Below, one piece after another: positions 34,915 to 43,633 of a DNA stretch of 64,000 bases (the first letter of the stretch is position 1; each line of letters starts with the position of its first letter). The DNA lies in assembly GCF_028765165.1 (NCBI RefSeq), contig NZ_JARADB010000003.1:1312042-1376041 (forward strand), given 5' to 3'. Source of the stretch: Paenibacillus sp. MAHUQ-63. Lineage in GTDB: Bacteria > Bacillota > Bacilli > Paenibacillales > NBRC-103111. The position numbers and the translations under genes were made by a program. A model generated the notes under the pieces. It saw nothing but the letters and a program-made list of their open reading frames with translations. It was not told where the DNA came from and did no database searches.

Positions 34915-36707
34915 TCACTTGCGTTTTCGATGGACAATAAGGGGATCCGTACCGAAGTTACAGTCCCCCGTCCCGGAAACGAATGAATAGCAATGCCATA
35001 GCCTGCTCCATACTTCAATCGAATGCGATTATGAACATTGGGTAATCCAAGCGACTCGCGGCCGTGAATCGTGTCGTCAGCCAGACTGACTTGAAATTCC
35101 TGATGGTAACTTCTTTGCTTCGCTTCATCAATGCCAGGACCATTATCGGCTATTTCAATAATAAGATCTTGTCCCTCAGCGAACGCTGTTACAATAATCG
35201 CGCCGCCTCCGCCACGAGCTTCGACACCATACTTCACCGCATTCTCGACAATGGGCTGCAAGGTCAGCTTCAGAATTCTACAGTTCAGGTATTTCTCATG
35301 AATTACCACTTTACTATCGAACCTTCTAGGAAATCGGACATGAATGATGTCTAAATATTTTCTGAGAATGGACAGTTCGTCGCTAAGTGTTACTTCCATA
35401 TTTGAAAAACTGGCCGCATACCGATATATATCCGCAAGGTTTTGCGAAATGGTCCCGATTAACGGGCTATCCTCAATTGAAGCAATACCGCTGATGATCC
35501 CTAATGTATTGTAAAGCAAATGCGGATTAATCTGATTTTGAAGTGCTTGAATGGTCGCCTCCTGTTGGTGAAGCTGTAGTTTCACTTCTTTCACTTCCAG
35601 CTCAGCTACCATCTGGATGTTCTCATTCAGTTGATCAACCATTTTATTGAAACTATGACTGAGACTTTGGAATTCATTAATATCGGATATTTGATCTACC
35701 CGAATAGACAAGTCACCTCGTGATACGCGCTCCATCGCCGACTTCATTTTTTTGACCGGCTCGATGAATTTACGGAGCACTAATGGAATGATTCCAACCA
35801 AGCAGATAATGATGATGATCACTGTGATTATGGAAGAGTTGATAGCTGAATTCAAACCGCTTGCAATTTCTTGATACGGAACGATTGCGACGATATACCA
35901 GCCAGTTTGTTCAGACTTTATTACATCCACAAGCGACTTGCGGCCGTTCCACCATTGAACGCTCGAACGTCCCGTATCCCTCAAATCCAGCACAGCCAAA
36001 TCCGTCTCCTGAAGCGGCTGACCTAGCCAGCTTTCTTGCGGGTAATAAACCACTTCACCTTTGTCAGACAACATAAAGAAGAAACCGTTAGAACCTAAAT
36101 TGGATTTCATGAAGGTGGATTTAACTTCAGCTAAAGAAAACTCGATGACCAGATTACCGATTAACTTCACATCCTGCGTACTGTACACGGGAATTAACAT
36201 ACTCATCACAGGCTGGCCATTATCCGTACGATAGGTTGGCATCGTTGCCGATTTGCCTGTGGGAGTCTGCTGAAACCAAGGTTCATGCGAATAATCGTTA
36301 TTTTTGAGCGGATTCAAAGCAAAAACGCGTTTATCCGACGATACAAGGTAAAGGTTAACAATTTCACGGAAATTGAACGAGATATACATTTCTAAGGCTC
36401 TATGCAAATCATTAACATCCTGGGAGGTGAGCGGACGTTCCCCCTCCAACCAGTCCTGAGTCAACGAATTCGTGATCATCGTGCCAGTAGATTGAGCCAT
36501 TTGTTTCAAATAGAATTCAAGATGATAACTGAGTCGTTCTGAAGCTTCACCTGTTATCGTTTTAAAATCATGCTTAACAGCTTTATTGTAGAAATAAAAT
36601 GAGAAGCTGGCCATCAAAACAACGACAAGAATGGAAAGGCCAAAGAAAAGCGTGAACATTCTTGCCGTGATCGAGGAGTTTTGGATGAACTTTAATCCCC
36701 GCCTCAT
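34908..36707 (-). CDS. Sensor histidine kinase, YesM type
   Basis: A 599-residue membrane sensor kinase. Helix 1 (about residues 17-39), an extracellular Cache-like sensing domain (40-295), helix 2 (296-315), HAMP (about 316-370), then the His_kinase domain with the phosphoacceptor in QNQINPHLLYNTL (near residue 395) and an HATPase domain with VENAVKYG and DNGPGID. It presumably senses the glycan or its bound form outside the cell and phosphorylates the YesN-like partner, whose gene overlaps this start by 4 bp. Confidence 0.93.
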   Translation of the reverse strand: MRRGLKFIQNSSITARMFTLFFGLSILVVVLMASFSFYFYNKAVKHDFKTITGEASERLSYHLEFYLKQMAQSTGTMITNSLTQDWLEGERPLTSQDVNDLHRALEMYISFNFREIVNLYLVSSDKRVFALNPLKNNDYSHEPWFQQTPTGKSATMPTYRTDNGQPVMSMLIPVYSTQDVKLIGNLVIEFSLAEVKSTFMKSNLGSNGFFFMLSDKGEVVYYPQESWLGQPLQETDLAVLDLRDTGRSSVQWWNGRKSLVDVIKSEQTGWYIVAIVPYQEIASGLNSAINSSIITVIIIIICLVGIIPLVLRKFIEPVKKMKSAMERVSRGDLSIRVDQISDINEFQSLSHSFNKMVDQLNENIQMVAELEVKEVKLQLHQQEATIQALQNQINPHLLYNTLGIISGIASIEDSPLIGTISQNLADIYRYAASFSNMEVTLSDELSILRKYLDIIHVRFPRRFDSKVVIHEKYLNCRILKLTLQPIVENAVKYGVEARGGGGAIIVTAFAEGQDLIIEIADNGPGIDEAKQRSYHQEFQVSLADDTIHGRESLGLPNVHNRIRLKYGAGYGIAIHSFPGRGTVTSVRIPLLSIENASER

Positions 36708-37720
36708 AATCCCAAGCTCCTCTTATATTCGTTTGGAGAGTGTCCGGTTACCGATTTGAACAACCGGTTGAAATATGGCAGAGTGGAAAATCCCACCATA
36801 TCGGCCACTTCATAAATTTTCAAGTCCGTCTCTAACAACAGTTGCTTCGCTTTATCAATTCGAACTTGATTGACATAATTAACGAACGAATCGTGATACT
36901 GCTGTTTAAAAATCACACAAAACCTCGACACACTGAGATCCGCAATCTCTGCGATCTGAGAGAGCGTAATATCGTTCATATAGTTTTTTTGCACATATTC
37001 TTGAACCTTTTTGATAATCAGTTGCTTATTGGAATCTGGCGACTTTTCGACATTTCTGAACCAGTTTTCCAATAGACCATAAAAATATTTCAGAACTGAC
37101 TCTTTATCCTGCACATGAATCGTGAAAACTTCAACTTCCCGCAACTCACTTTTCGAGCGCATTTGGTCTGTCATTTTATCTGAGAGGATGCGGAGCATCC
37201 CGGTTTTCTCCGTTGGAAGAGCCGTTTTAATATTTAAAATGGATTTGATTAGTTCGGATAGTTCTCTCCAAGCACTCGCTTGTTCCATGGTATCTAACTT
37301 ATGTGAAAACTCATGAACCGAGAGAAAATAATCACGGAACCTATGTGTTCGTTCCATGTGGCGTACGGATTGCTCCAGCGCGTCTTTGATTTTGTCCTTG
37401 GAGAGGGGCTTTAGTAAATATTCGGATATACCGAATCGTATGGCCTGCTGAGCATAAGAAAAATTATCATAACCACTAATAATAATTGGTGAAATCGAGA
37501 GATTATATTCATAGATTCTTTTTAGTAAAGCAAGTCCATCCATTTGAGGCATCATAATATCCGTAATCAAAATATCCGGCCATTGCTCATTGATTAGCTT
37601 CCAGGCCTCTTCCCCATCCTGTGCTGCCCCAATTACTTTGAAACCCTGTGTTTTGTCCACAAGTTCAATAACTTGATTCCGTATCCAAAATTCATCTTCA
37701 GCAACAAGCACTTGATACAT
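36704..37720 (-). CDS. Response regulator with AraC-type DNA-binding domain, YesN type
   Basis: A 338-residue response regulator. N-terminal receiver domain with the phosphoacceptor aspartate in ILITDIMMPQMDG (about Asp55), a middle linker, and a C-terminal pair of AraC/XylS helix-turn-helix motifs (ITLSQIAEIADLSVSRFC, then IYEVADMVGFSTLPYFNRLFK). ATG 37720 follows AGAGGGG; the 26 codons above are not conserved. It overlaps the kinase gene by 4 bp, so the pair is co-expressed. The same promoter element stands before its own operon and three others, so it likely activates itself and the sulfatase locus. Confidence 0.93.
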   Translation of the reverse strand: MYQVLVAEDEFWIRNQVIELVDKTQGFKVIGAAQDGEEAWKLINEQWPDILITDIMMPQMDGLALLKRIYEYNLSISPIIISGYDNFSYAQQAIRFGISEYLLKPLSKDKIKDALEQSVRHMERTHRFRDYFLSVHEFSHKLDTMEQASAWRELSELIKSILNIKTALPTEKTGMLRILSDKMTDQMRSKSELREVEVFTIHVQDKESVLKYFYGLLENWFRNVEKSPDSNKQLIIKKVQEYVQKNYMNDITLSQIAEIADLSVSRFCVIFKQQYHDSFVNYVNQVRIDKAKQLLLETDLKIYEVADMVGFSTLPYFNRLFKSVTGHSPNEYKRSLGL

Positions 37721-37812
37721 AGAAGCACCCCTCTTAGAAGAAAACAAATCTGAAATCGCTTTCAATTGTTGATACACAGCTAACTTTATTTTGCACAATT
37801 ATTAGAATTCTA

Positions 37813-37872
37813 AGTATACCTTGTTTGTTCTAAATACGCATTATCCTGCTTTATTGTTTATTGACTTATTTT
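37813..37872 (-). promoter_or_regulatory. Promoter of the YesN-YesM operon with conserved regulon element
   Basis: The element starts at 37872 (AAAATAAGTCAATAAACAAT and on, minus strand) and a TATACT -10 box starts at 37818, 54 bp later. This is consistent with autoregulation of the two-component system. Confidence 0.55.
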
Positions 37873-37927
37873 TTTGTTATATTGAATCCATCAGAGTACA
37901 TCCATTGTAATGAGATTCACGAAATCC

Positions 37928-37955
37928 AAAAACCGGAACCCCATCGGAGTCCCGG
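37928..37955 (-). terminator. Intrinsic terminator of the ABC ATPase gene
   Basis: On the minus strand CCGGGACTCC pairs with GGGGTTCCGG (two G-U pairs) and is followed by TTTTTGG. The same hairpin is kept in the left repeat copy at 20949-20976. Confidence 0.75.
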
Positions 37956-37961
37956 TCCTCT

Positions 37962-38636
37962 CTACCCAACCTCATTCAACTTCCCATCCCTGAAATACAC
38001 AACCCGCTTCGCCTGCTGCGCAATCGCCAGGTCGTGCGTAATCAACACAACCGTCCTGCCCTGCTCATTCAATCTCTGGAAAATCCCCAGAATCTCCGTC
38101 CCGGTCTTGGAGTCCAACGCCCCCGTCGGCTCATCCGCCAGAATTATCGCCGGATCCCCGGCCAACGTCCGGGCAATCGCCACCCGCTGCTGCTGCCCGC
38201 CGGACAGCTCGGACGGCAGATGCCGCCTGCGGTCCACCAAATCAACGGCTTCCAGCGCCTGCATCACAAGCGGCTCCCGCTCCTTCCTGCTCATCCCCCG
38301 GTAAATGAGCGGCAGCTCCACATTCTCATACGCGTTCAGCCGTGGCAGCAAATTAAAGCTCTGGAAGACGAAGCCGATCTTTCGGTTCCTTATTTCAGCC
38401 AGCTGAGAATCCTTCAGCCGATTAATCGCCTTCCCATCCAAAACATAGTCCCCACGATCCGCAACATCCAAGCACCCCAAAATGTTCATCAACGTCGACT
38501 TCCCCGACCCTGACGGCCCCATAATAGCCACGAACTCACCGTGGTCAATCTCTAACGAAACATCGTCGAGCGCTCGAATCATTTCTCCGCCCATCGCATA
38601 ATTCTTGCTCACATGCTCCAACTGGATTAAAGTCAT
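37962..38636 (-). CDS. ABC transporter ATP-binding protein, MacB/LolD type, without permease
   Basis: A 224-residue ATPase of the MacB/LolD-like branch. Walker A GPSGSGKST, Q-loop FQSFNLLPRL, signature LSGGQQQRVAIARTL and Walker B IILADEPTGALD are all intact. The start at 38636 follows GGAGG at 8 nt. In this branch the ATPase usually pairs with a FtsX-like permease to move peptides or lipoproteins, but here the next gene downstream is the unrelated two-component operon. Either the partner is elsewhere or it was lost when the sulfatase locus arrived. It lies 69 bp after sigK on the same strand. Confidence 0.88.
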   Translation of the reverse strand: MTLIQLEHVSKNYAMGGEMIRALDDVSLEIDHGEFVAIMGPSGSGKSTLMNILGCLDVADRGDYVLDGKAINRLKDSQLAEIRNRKIGFVFQSFNLLPRLNAYENVELPLIYRGMSRKEREPLVMQALEAVDLVDRRRHLPSELSGGQQQRVAIARTLAGDPAIILADEPTGALDSKTGTEILGIFQRLNEQGRTVVLITHDLAIAQQAKRVVYFRDGKLNEVG

Positions 38637-38705
38637 ACGCTTCGCCTCCATTATCTGAAACCAAATAAATGAAGTATGCGACTCATCCGACACGCCAGAC
38701 CAACC

Positions 38706-39407
38706 CTACCGCTTCGCCTTATAAAACTCATGATACAGCTTCATGAGCGCCCGCTTCTCAATCCGTGAAACATAAGAGCGGCTAATCCCCAGCTCCTTCG
38801 CAATTTCCCGCTGCGTCCGTTCTTCCCCTCCGAGCTCTAATCCGAACCGCCCGACAACAACTTCCTTCTCGCGTTCATCCAATATATCCAAATTCCGATA
38901 GATCTTACTTTTCTCTATCTTGAGCTGAACCTTATCCACGACATCGTCCGCTTCCGTACCGAGGATGTCGATGAGCGTAATTTCATTCCCCTCTTTGTCC
39001 GTTCCGATGGGATCATGCAAGGATACGTCCTTGCGCGTTTTCTTCAGCGAGCGCAGATGCATCAAGATCTCGTTCTCGATACAGCGCGCCGCAAAAGTCG
39101 CCAGCTTCGTCCCCTTGTTCGGTGAAAACGACTCGATCGCTTTGATTAGACCGATCGTGCCGATCGAGATCAGATCCTCGAGATCTTCACCTGTATTATC
39201 GAATTTTTTTACTATATGGGCAACTAACCGTAAATTGTGTTCAATCAGCTTATTCCTTGAATGATCGTTGCCTTCTGCCATCAGTCTAAGATGCTTTTCT
39301 TCCTCTTCTTCCGTTAAAGGTTGTGGAAACGCGTTATTTTTGACATAGGATACAAGTAACGTTAACTGCTTAATCAACACAGCAATTGCACTGAAAATCC
39401 CAGGCAC
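38706..39407 (-). CDS. sigK: RNA polymerase sporulation sigma factor SigK
   Basis: A 233-residue sigma factor, full length and uninterrupted. It has the short pro-sequence, then SYVKNNAFPQPL, the region 2 stretch LVAHIVKKFDNTGEDLEDLISIG, and region 4 with REIAKELGISRSYVSRIEKRAL. It directs late mother-cell transcription during sporulation. I prefer GTG 39407, which sits 8 nt after AAGGGGG and matches the B. subtilis start; TTG 39425 is also open. There is no skin-like insertion within the gene, but a broken copy of it lies 17 kb away at the other end of the sulfatase locus. Confidence 0.95.
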   Translation of the reverse strand: MPGIFSAIAVLIKQLTLLVSYVKNNAFPQPLTEEEEEKHLRLMAEGNDHSRNKLIEHNLRLVAHIVKKFDNTGEDLEDLISIGTIGLIKAIESFSPNKGTKLATFAARCIENEILMHLRSLKKTRKDVSLHDPIGTDKEGNEITLIDILGTEADDVVDKVQLKIEKSKIYRNLDILDEREKEVVVGRFGLELGGEERTQREIAKELGISRSYVSRIEKRALMKLYHEFYKAKR

Positions 39408-39475
39408 TCCAGCCACCCCCTTCAATGTTTGCGGATCTTAGCTGCTTCGGAAGCCTCCGCTTTCAAGACTAGTAT

Positions 39476-39503
39476 TAGTCTATGTGGGTTTGTGCCTAGA
39501 AGT
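39476..39503 (-). promoter_or_regulatory. Sigma-K-like promoter of sigK
   Basis: On the minus strand AC (39503-39502), a 17-bp spacer and CATAGACTA (39484-39476) match the sigma-K consensus AC-N16/17-CATAnnnTA. It lies about 70 bp before the start codon. Autoregulation of sigK is established in Bacillus. Confidence 0.4.
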
Positions 39504-39573
39504 GCCTGTACGGAAGAAGTTGCTTGAATTTCGTCAGCGAAACGAAGGGGAGCCGAAAGCCTCGGGTCAGCAA

Positions 39574-39595
39574 AAAACCTCCCTAAGGAGGTTTT
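39574..39595 (-). terminator. Intrinsic terminator of the phosphosugar/iron-type ABC operon
   Basis: AAAACCTCC and GGAGGTTTT, perfect 9-bp arms with a 4-base loop and a T run on the minus strand, 35 bp beyond the permease stop codon. Confidence 0.85.
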
Positions 39596-39629
39596 AACCG
39601 TTCCATATTTGATCCGGCCGCTGTTAGCA

Positions 39630-41342
39630 CTAGCCTTTACTTCTTCTGCCGTATACAAAATATAAAGTGAGGGTAGACATAACCATCAAAACGACAGAAT
39701 AGACCAGGGTCAGCGCTTTGGTATCCGCTACCGCATCTGCGTCCGTGCTATTTTTGATAACGATCCCCAACGGCTGGTATAGAGGGTGATACAGGAATAC
39801 GGTCAGGTCATAATCCGCTAAGATCCCGTTGAAATTCAAAGCTAGGACAGCCAGCGTAGAGGGAAGAATGATGGGCAGAAGTACCCTTCTGAACGTATAA
39901 AAGGATTTGGCACCCAAATTTTTGGCTGCATCCTCAAGACTGCTGTCAATACTGAAGAAGGACGCCTTCACCATACGAAGGGTAAATGGTATGTGGACGA
40001 TCACATAGGCAATGAGCAACAACCATGCGGATCCGACCAACACGTAATTGCCAATAATAAGCCTCGGTGTACCAAAGGTAACAATCAGGCCTATTGCAAT
40101 TAAGGTTGAAGGCAGCATCCACGGGATCAGCAGGGAATATTCCAGCATACTGCTCCAGGCATTCTTATATTTATGCAATATCCGGGAAGCCATTAAAGCC
40201 AAGGCCACAACGGCGACTGACGCTGCAGCTGCATAGCAGACACTTACCAAATAAGGTTTAAAAGCCGAAAGACTTGAAAACACATGGATGTAATTGTCCA
40301 AGGTCAAACTGCTGAAGGTAATCGTTGCTTTTGCAATACTTTGGGCATCTGTGAAGGAAAAAGCAATAATAAGAATGACCGGGATGATATAGATCAGAAA
40401 GAGCAAATAGGCTGCGGCATGGGTAAGCACATTCGCAAGCTGATGATTAATTTTTTGTTTAACCATCTCGGATTTAACTTTGGATACCGACATGAAATTT
40501 CCTTTTCGTTCAAATCGGATCATGATTGAAAGCAGTACCATTGTTGCCAAACCGAGAACGAGTGCGAGCAGTGCAGCTAAATCTTTGGAATACGTGCTGT
40601 TCGCGAAGGCAAGAATCATAGGCGTAATGGTTTGAAACTCCGTCCCCCCCAGAATCAGAGGTGCCGACGTTGCCGCCAAACCTGTAAGAAAGAGGAGGAT
40701 CGTCAACGCATAAATGGTTGGTTTTAGCACGGGAAGAACGACGCGTCTCAGAATATAAAAGGGTGACGCCCCCATGTTTTTCGCTGCTTCGATCGTTTGG
40801 AAATCCACTTTGCGCATAGCATTGCTTAGAAAAAGGACATGGTTGGACGTACAGGCGAACGTCATAACGAAGAGGACCGCCCAATAGCCGTGAAACCAAT
40901 TCGTATCAAAGGAAGGAAATACAAAGGCCAAAACTTTCGTCATAAGTCCCGTTTCACCGTAAATCAATTTGTAACCGGATACCAACACAACGCCGCTGTA
41001 GATAAGAGTTGTAAAATAACCAAGCCTTAATATTTTTGCGCCTTTGATATCAAAGTATTCGACCACCAGAACCAAAAAGATCCCGACAAGGTTTACCGTG
41101 AAAATAAGCGAAACCGCCAAAATAAAGCTGTTGTACAAGCTTTTCATGGCACGGGCGGAGGATAACAGCTTTTGAACGGGTTCAAATGAAAAACTTCCCT
41201 TACCAAAAAAGATTTCGTAATAAACATTAAGATTCGGATAAATCAGAAAGGCGATGACAAACCATGCTATCAAAGCATAGAAAATCAATGTTGACAAAGC
41301 CACGGACGGCCGTGCTTTTTTAGTATTCTGTACGTTCAACAA
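39630..41342 (-). CDS. ABC transporter permease, fused two-domain (FbpB/AfuB type)
   Basis: A 570-residue permease with about 12 helices, made of two tandem permease halves, each with an EAA-like loop (TIEAAKNMGASPFYILRRVVLP near residue 187 and LEDAAKNLGAKSFYTFRRVLLP near residue 475). This fused layout is typical of FbpB/AfuB-like systems for ferric iron, phosphosugars, thiamine or 2-aminoethylphosphonate. A TTG start follows AGGGGG at 5 nt. The ATPase gene ends 9 bp upstream. The PhnP-like hydrolase in the same operon argues for a phosphorylated substrate rather than iron. Confidence 0.88.
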   Translation of the reverse strand: MLNVQNTKKARPSVALSTLIFYALIAWFVIAFLIYPNLNVYYEIFFGKGSFSFEPVQKLLSSARAMKSLYNSFILAVSLIFTVNLVGIFLVLVVEYFDIKGAKILRLGYFTTLIYSGVVLVSGYKLIYGETGLMTKVLAFVFPSFDTNWFHGYWAVLFVMTFACTSNHVLFLSNAMRKVDFQTIEAAKNMGASPFYILRRVVLPVLKPTIYALTILLFLTGLAATSAPLILGGTEFQTITPMILAFANSTYSKDLAALLALVLGLATMVLLSIMIRFERKGNFMSVSKVKSEMVKQKINHQLANVLTHAAAYLLFLIYIIPVILIIAFSFTDAQSIAKATITFSSLTLDNYIHVFSSLSAFKPYLVSVCYAAAASVAVVALALMASRILHKYKNAWSSMLEYSLLIPWMLPSTLIAIGLIVTFGTPRLIIGNYVLVGSAWLLLIAYVIVHIPFTLRMVKASFFSIDSSLEDAAKNLGAKSFYTFRRVLLPIILPSTLAVLALNFNGILADYDLTVFLYHPLYQPLGIVIKNSTDADAVADTKALTLVYSVVLMVMSTLTLYFVYGRRSKG

Positions 41343-41351
41343 GGTTACCCC

Positions 41352-42362
41352 CTAGTACTGCAAAATATCGCTGGCGTGCATAAAGATGTCAATCTCATCT
41401 CCTGTTTGGTATTGATCATGCCCTTTTTCGGTTTCGACGGTCTTCAGGACCCCGCCGCCTGCAATCTCGACCGAATACTTCGTATATATGCCATAAAATT
41501 CCTGATCCACAATTTTCCCTTTTAATTGAACGGCATTTTTATCGGGAGCTATTGGTGTTAGGCTTATTTTCTCGTTTCGGATATAAGATTTCTTATCAGG
41601 GTCAATTAAATCCTTTAAAGGTGAGTTATGAATAATCGCTGGTTGAATCCGATTAATATCGCCGATAAAGTTACATACAAATTCCGTCTTAGATTCATTG
41701 TAGATTTCCCGCGGTGTGCCTACTTGTTCAACAATTCCCTTGTTAAATACTGCGATTCGATCCGATAAAGTCAAGGCTTCTTCCTGGTCATGCGTTACAT
41801 ACACCGTTGTGATTCCGAACTTCTTCTGAAGATCCTTTAACTCATTACGCAGCTGCACTCTCAGCTTGGCGTCCAGATTGGACAAAGGCTCATCCAATGC
41901 GAGGATGCTTGGCTTGAGCACAAGAGCTCTGGCGATAGCGACACGCTGCTGCTGACCACCCGATAACTCGGACACTTTTTTGACAAGCTGTTCCTCGCTT
42001 AAATCGACTTTTCTGGCAATCTCTCTAACCTGCTTATCTACCTCGGCTTTAGAGAATTTCTTCACCCGCATGCCAAAAGCAATGTTTTCGTATACGTTTA
42101 ATGTGGGAAACAGAGCATAGCTTTGAAAGACCATGCTGATTTCTCGCTTTTCTATCGGCACTTGGGTAATATCCCGGTCATTCAACAGGATCTGTCCGCT
42201 CGCAGGATTGATAAAACCGACCAAACTCCGGAGAATCGTCGTTTTCCCGCATCCCGATGGCCCGAGAAACGTAAAAAATTCTCCTTCTCTGATGTTGAGA
42301 TTGAGGTTCTTGATGGCATGGAAATCACCGAAATGAATTTGAACATCTTGGAATGTAATCAT
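41352..42362 (-). CDS. ABC transporter ATP-binding protein (FbpC/PotA type)
   Basis: A 336-residue ATPase. Walker A GPSGCGKTT, Q-loop VFQSYALFPTL, signature SELSGGQQQRVAIARAL and Walker B SILALDEPLSNLD are complete, with a TOBE-like C-terminal domain from about residue 240 (NESKTEFVCNFIGDINR). It powers the fused permease encoded 9 bp downstream. The frame is open 27 codons further up, but ATG 42362 after AGAGGG gives the normal family start (MITFQDVQIHFGDFHAI). Confidence 0.9.
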   Translation of the reverse strand: MITFQDVQIHFGDFHAIKNLNLNIREGEFFTFLGPSGCGKTTILRSLVGFINPASGQILLNDRDITQVPIEKREISMVFQSYALFPTLNVYENIAFGMRVKKFSKAEVDKQVREIARKVDLSEEQLVKKVSELSGGQQQRVAIARALVLKPSILALDEPLSNLDAKLRVQLRNELKDLQKKFGITTVYVTHDQEEALTLSDRIAVFNKGIVEQVGTPREIYNESKTEFVCNFIGDINRIQPAIIHNSPLKDLIDPDKKSYIRNEKISLTPIAPDKNAVQLKGKIVDQEFYGIYTKYSVEIAGGGVLKTVETEKGHDQYQTGDEIDIFMHASDILQY

Positions 42363-42447
42363 CTTTACCCTCTGTAAAAAGTATTTTTTTAATAACAGGC
42401 TGCATCCATGGCAAAATCCCATCATGCAGCCTGCATCATTCATAACC

Positions 42448-43560
42448 TTATTTCATAATTTCCAATTGAATTTTTTCTACCCATTTCCCGAGATTTCCTG
42501 CAACAAAAACCCAATCAAAAGCTATAGGCTTAATCGAAGCATAAAGGTCCTGTACGTCTTTGTTTGCTTTTGCAGCAGCTTTCGTATTCGCAGGCATCGC
42601 ATTGAACTGTGCGGCAAATTGTCCTTGCACGTCCGCGGAACCGATCCAGTCGATAAACCTTTTCGCCGTTTCCATCTTCTTGGTCCCATTCGCAATGGCC
42701 GCATGTTCTACAATCATAGGTACTCCGGCACTCGGACTTACAGTTCCCGCTTTAACCCCATATTGTTTCTCTTTTGCCTGCAGAGTGCCCGAAACGACAG
42801 CCCCGATCGGAGTTTTCCCGTTGACCATATTCTGATAGAAGTCTTCCCCTTTAACCGCCGGGACGCCGTTGTCATACAGCTTCTTGATTTCATCCCAGCC
42901 TTGTTTGGAAATTCCGTACTGGCCATTGTCGTCTTTGTATTTGGTCAAAATGCTTGCCACGATGAGCTGCGGCGTAATTTGATCCAGCTGAGTCGGAGTC
43001 TCATATTTCCCCTTGAACTGCGGATTGCTATACACATCAGACCAATCCTTCGGTGCTGTATCCGGCGTATAAGACTTTGGATTATAGCCAATCAGAATCG
43101 CTTGCTTGACCAAACCGTGGTAATATCCTTCTGTGTCGTTCAAGCCCGCTTCAATTTCCCCCGCCCATGCCGGGGTATATTTGGCAAGCACTTTTTCTTT
43201 CTTTAAATTTTCATACAGCATGTTGTTCAAGCCATAAATGACGTCCGCAACCGGATTGTTTTTCTCGGCTATTAAGCGATTCGTTAAGTTGGCTCCGCCA
43301 GCCCCGACAATATCGATTTCAAAACCGGCTTCTTTCGCCTTTTGGATTAACCAGTCGCCTCTGCCATCTGAATTCGCATTGGTGTATACGATCAATTTTT
43401 CATTCTTGACCGGTTCTTTCGCAGCCGGCGCAGATGCAGAGGGTGTACTGGCCGGTGCGGCAGTCCCTGCCGTGTTACCGTTCGTATTGCCTCCACCGCA
43501 AGCCGTTACCGCTAAACACAGGATGGATATCAAAGATACGCCTACCATTTTTCTTATCAT
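42448..43560 (-). CDS. ABC transporter solute-binding lipoprotein (FbpA/AfuA/PhnS-like)
   Basis: A 370-residue solute-binding lipoprotein (signal ending in LAVTACGGG, Cys at 21), with a long spacer rich in Ala/Pro/Ser before the mature domain. The domain starts EKLIVYTNANSDGRGDWLIQKAKEAGFEI and fits the ferric/phosphosugar-binding type II cluster. The usual iron-binding tyrosine pair is not obvious, so iron is not assured. It delivers substrate to the ATPase-permease pair just downstream. AAAGGAG precedes the ATG. Confidence 0.87.
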   Translation of the reverse strand: MIRKMVGVSLISILCLAVTACGGGNTNGNTAGTAAPASTPSASAPAAKEPVKNEKLIVYTNANSDGRGDWLIQKAKEAGFEIDIVGAGGANLTNRLIAEKNNPVADVIYGLNNMLYENLKKEKVLAKYTPAWAGEIEAGLNDTEGYYHGLVKQAILIGYNPKSYTPDTAPKDWSDVYSNPQFKGKYETPTQLDQITPQLIVASILTKYKDDNGQYGISKQGWDEIKKLYDNGVPAVKGEDFYQNMVNGKTPIGAVVSGTLQAKEKQYGVKAGTVSPSAGVPMIVEHAAIANGTKKMETAKRFIDWIGSADVQGQFAAQFNAMPANTKAAAKANKDVQDLYASIKPIAFDWVFVAGNLGKWVEKIQLEIMK

Positions 43561-43633
43561 TTACATGACGCTCCTTTAGGTATAGGGTGGGTTATTTGTT
43601 AAAGAGACATGATAAACATTCGCAACTGTATTT

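Larger units (their letters stand above)
37925..39208. repeat. Right-hand direct repeat bounding the sulfatase locus
   Basis: The full-length counterpart of 20946-21568, in the same orientation. It covers the terminator, the ABC ATPase gene and the 5'-proximal two thirds of sigK up to the segment ATCGAATTTTTT. The shared stretches are close to identical, with scattered single-base differences, so the duplication is fairly young. Confidence 0.85.

Noticed and set aside
20946..39208. Idea of an integrative element with its own integrase
   Set aside because: No recombinase, integrase or phage gene is seen between the repeats; homologous recombination or segmental duplication explains the data with less.
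39422..39658. 78-codon minus-strand frame before sigK
   Set aside because: Crosses the terminator at 39574-39595 and the sigma-K-like promoter; composition not protein-like.
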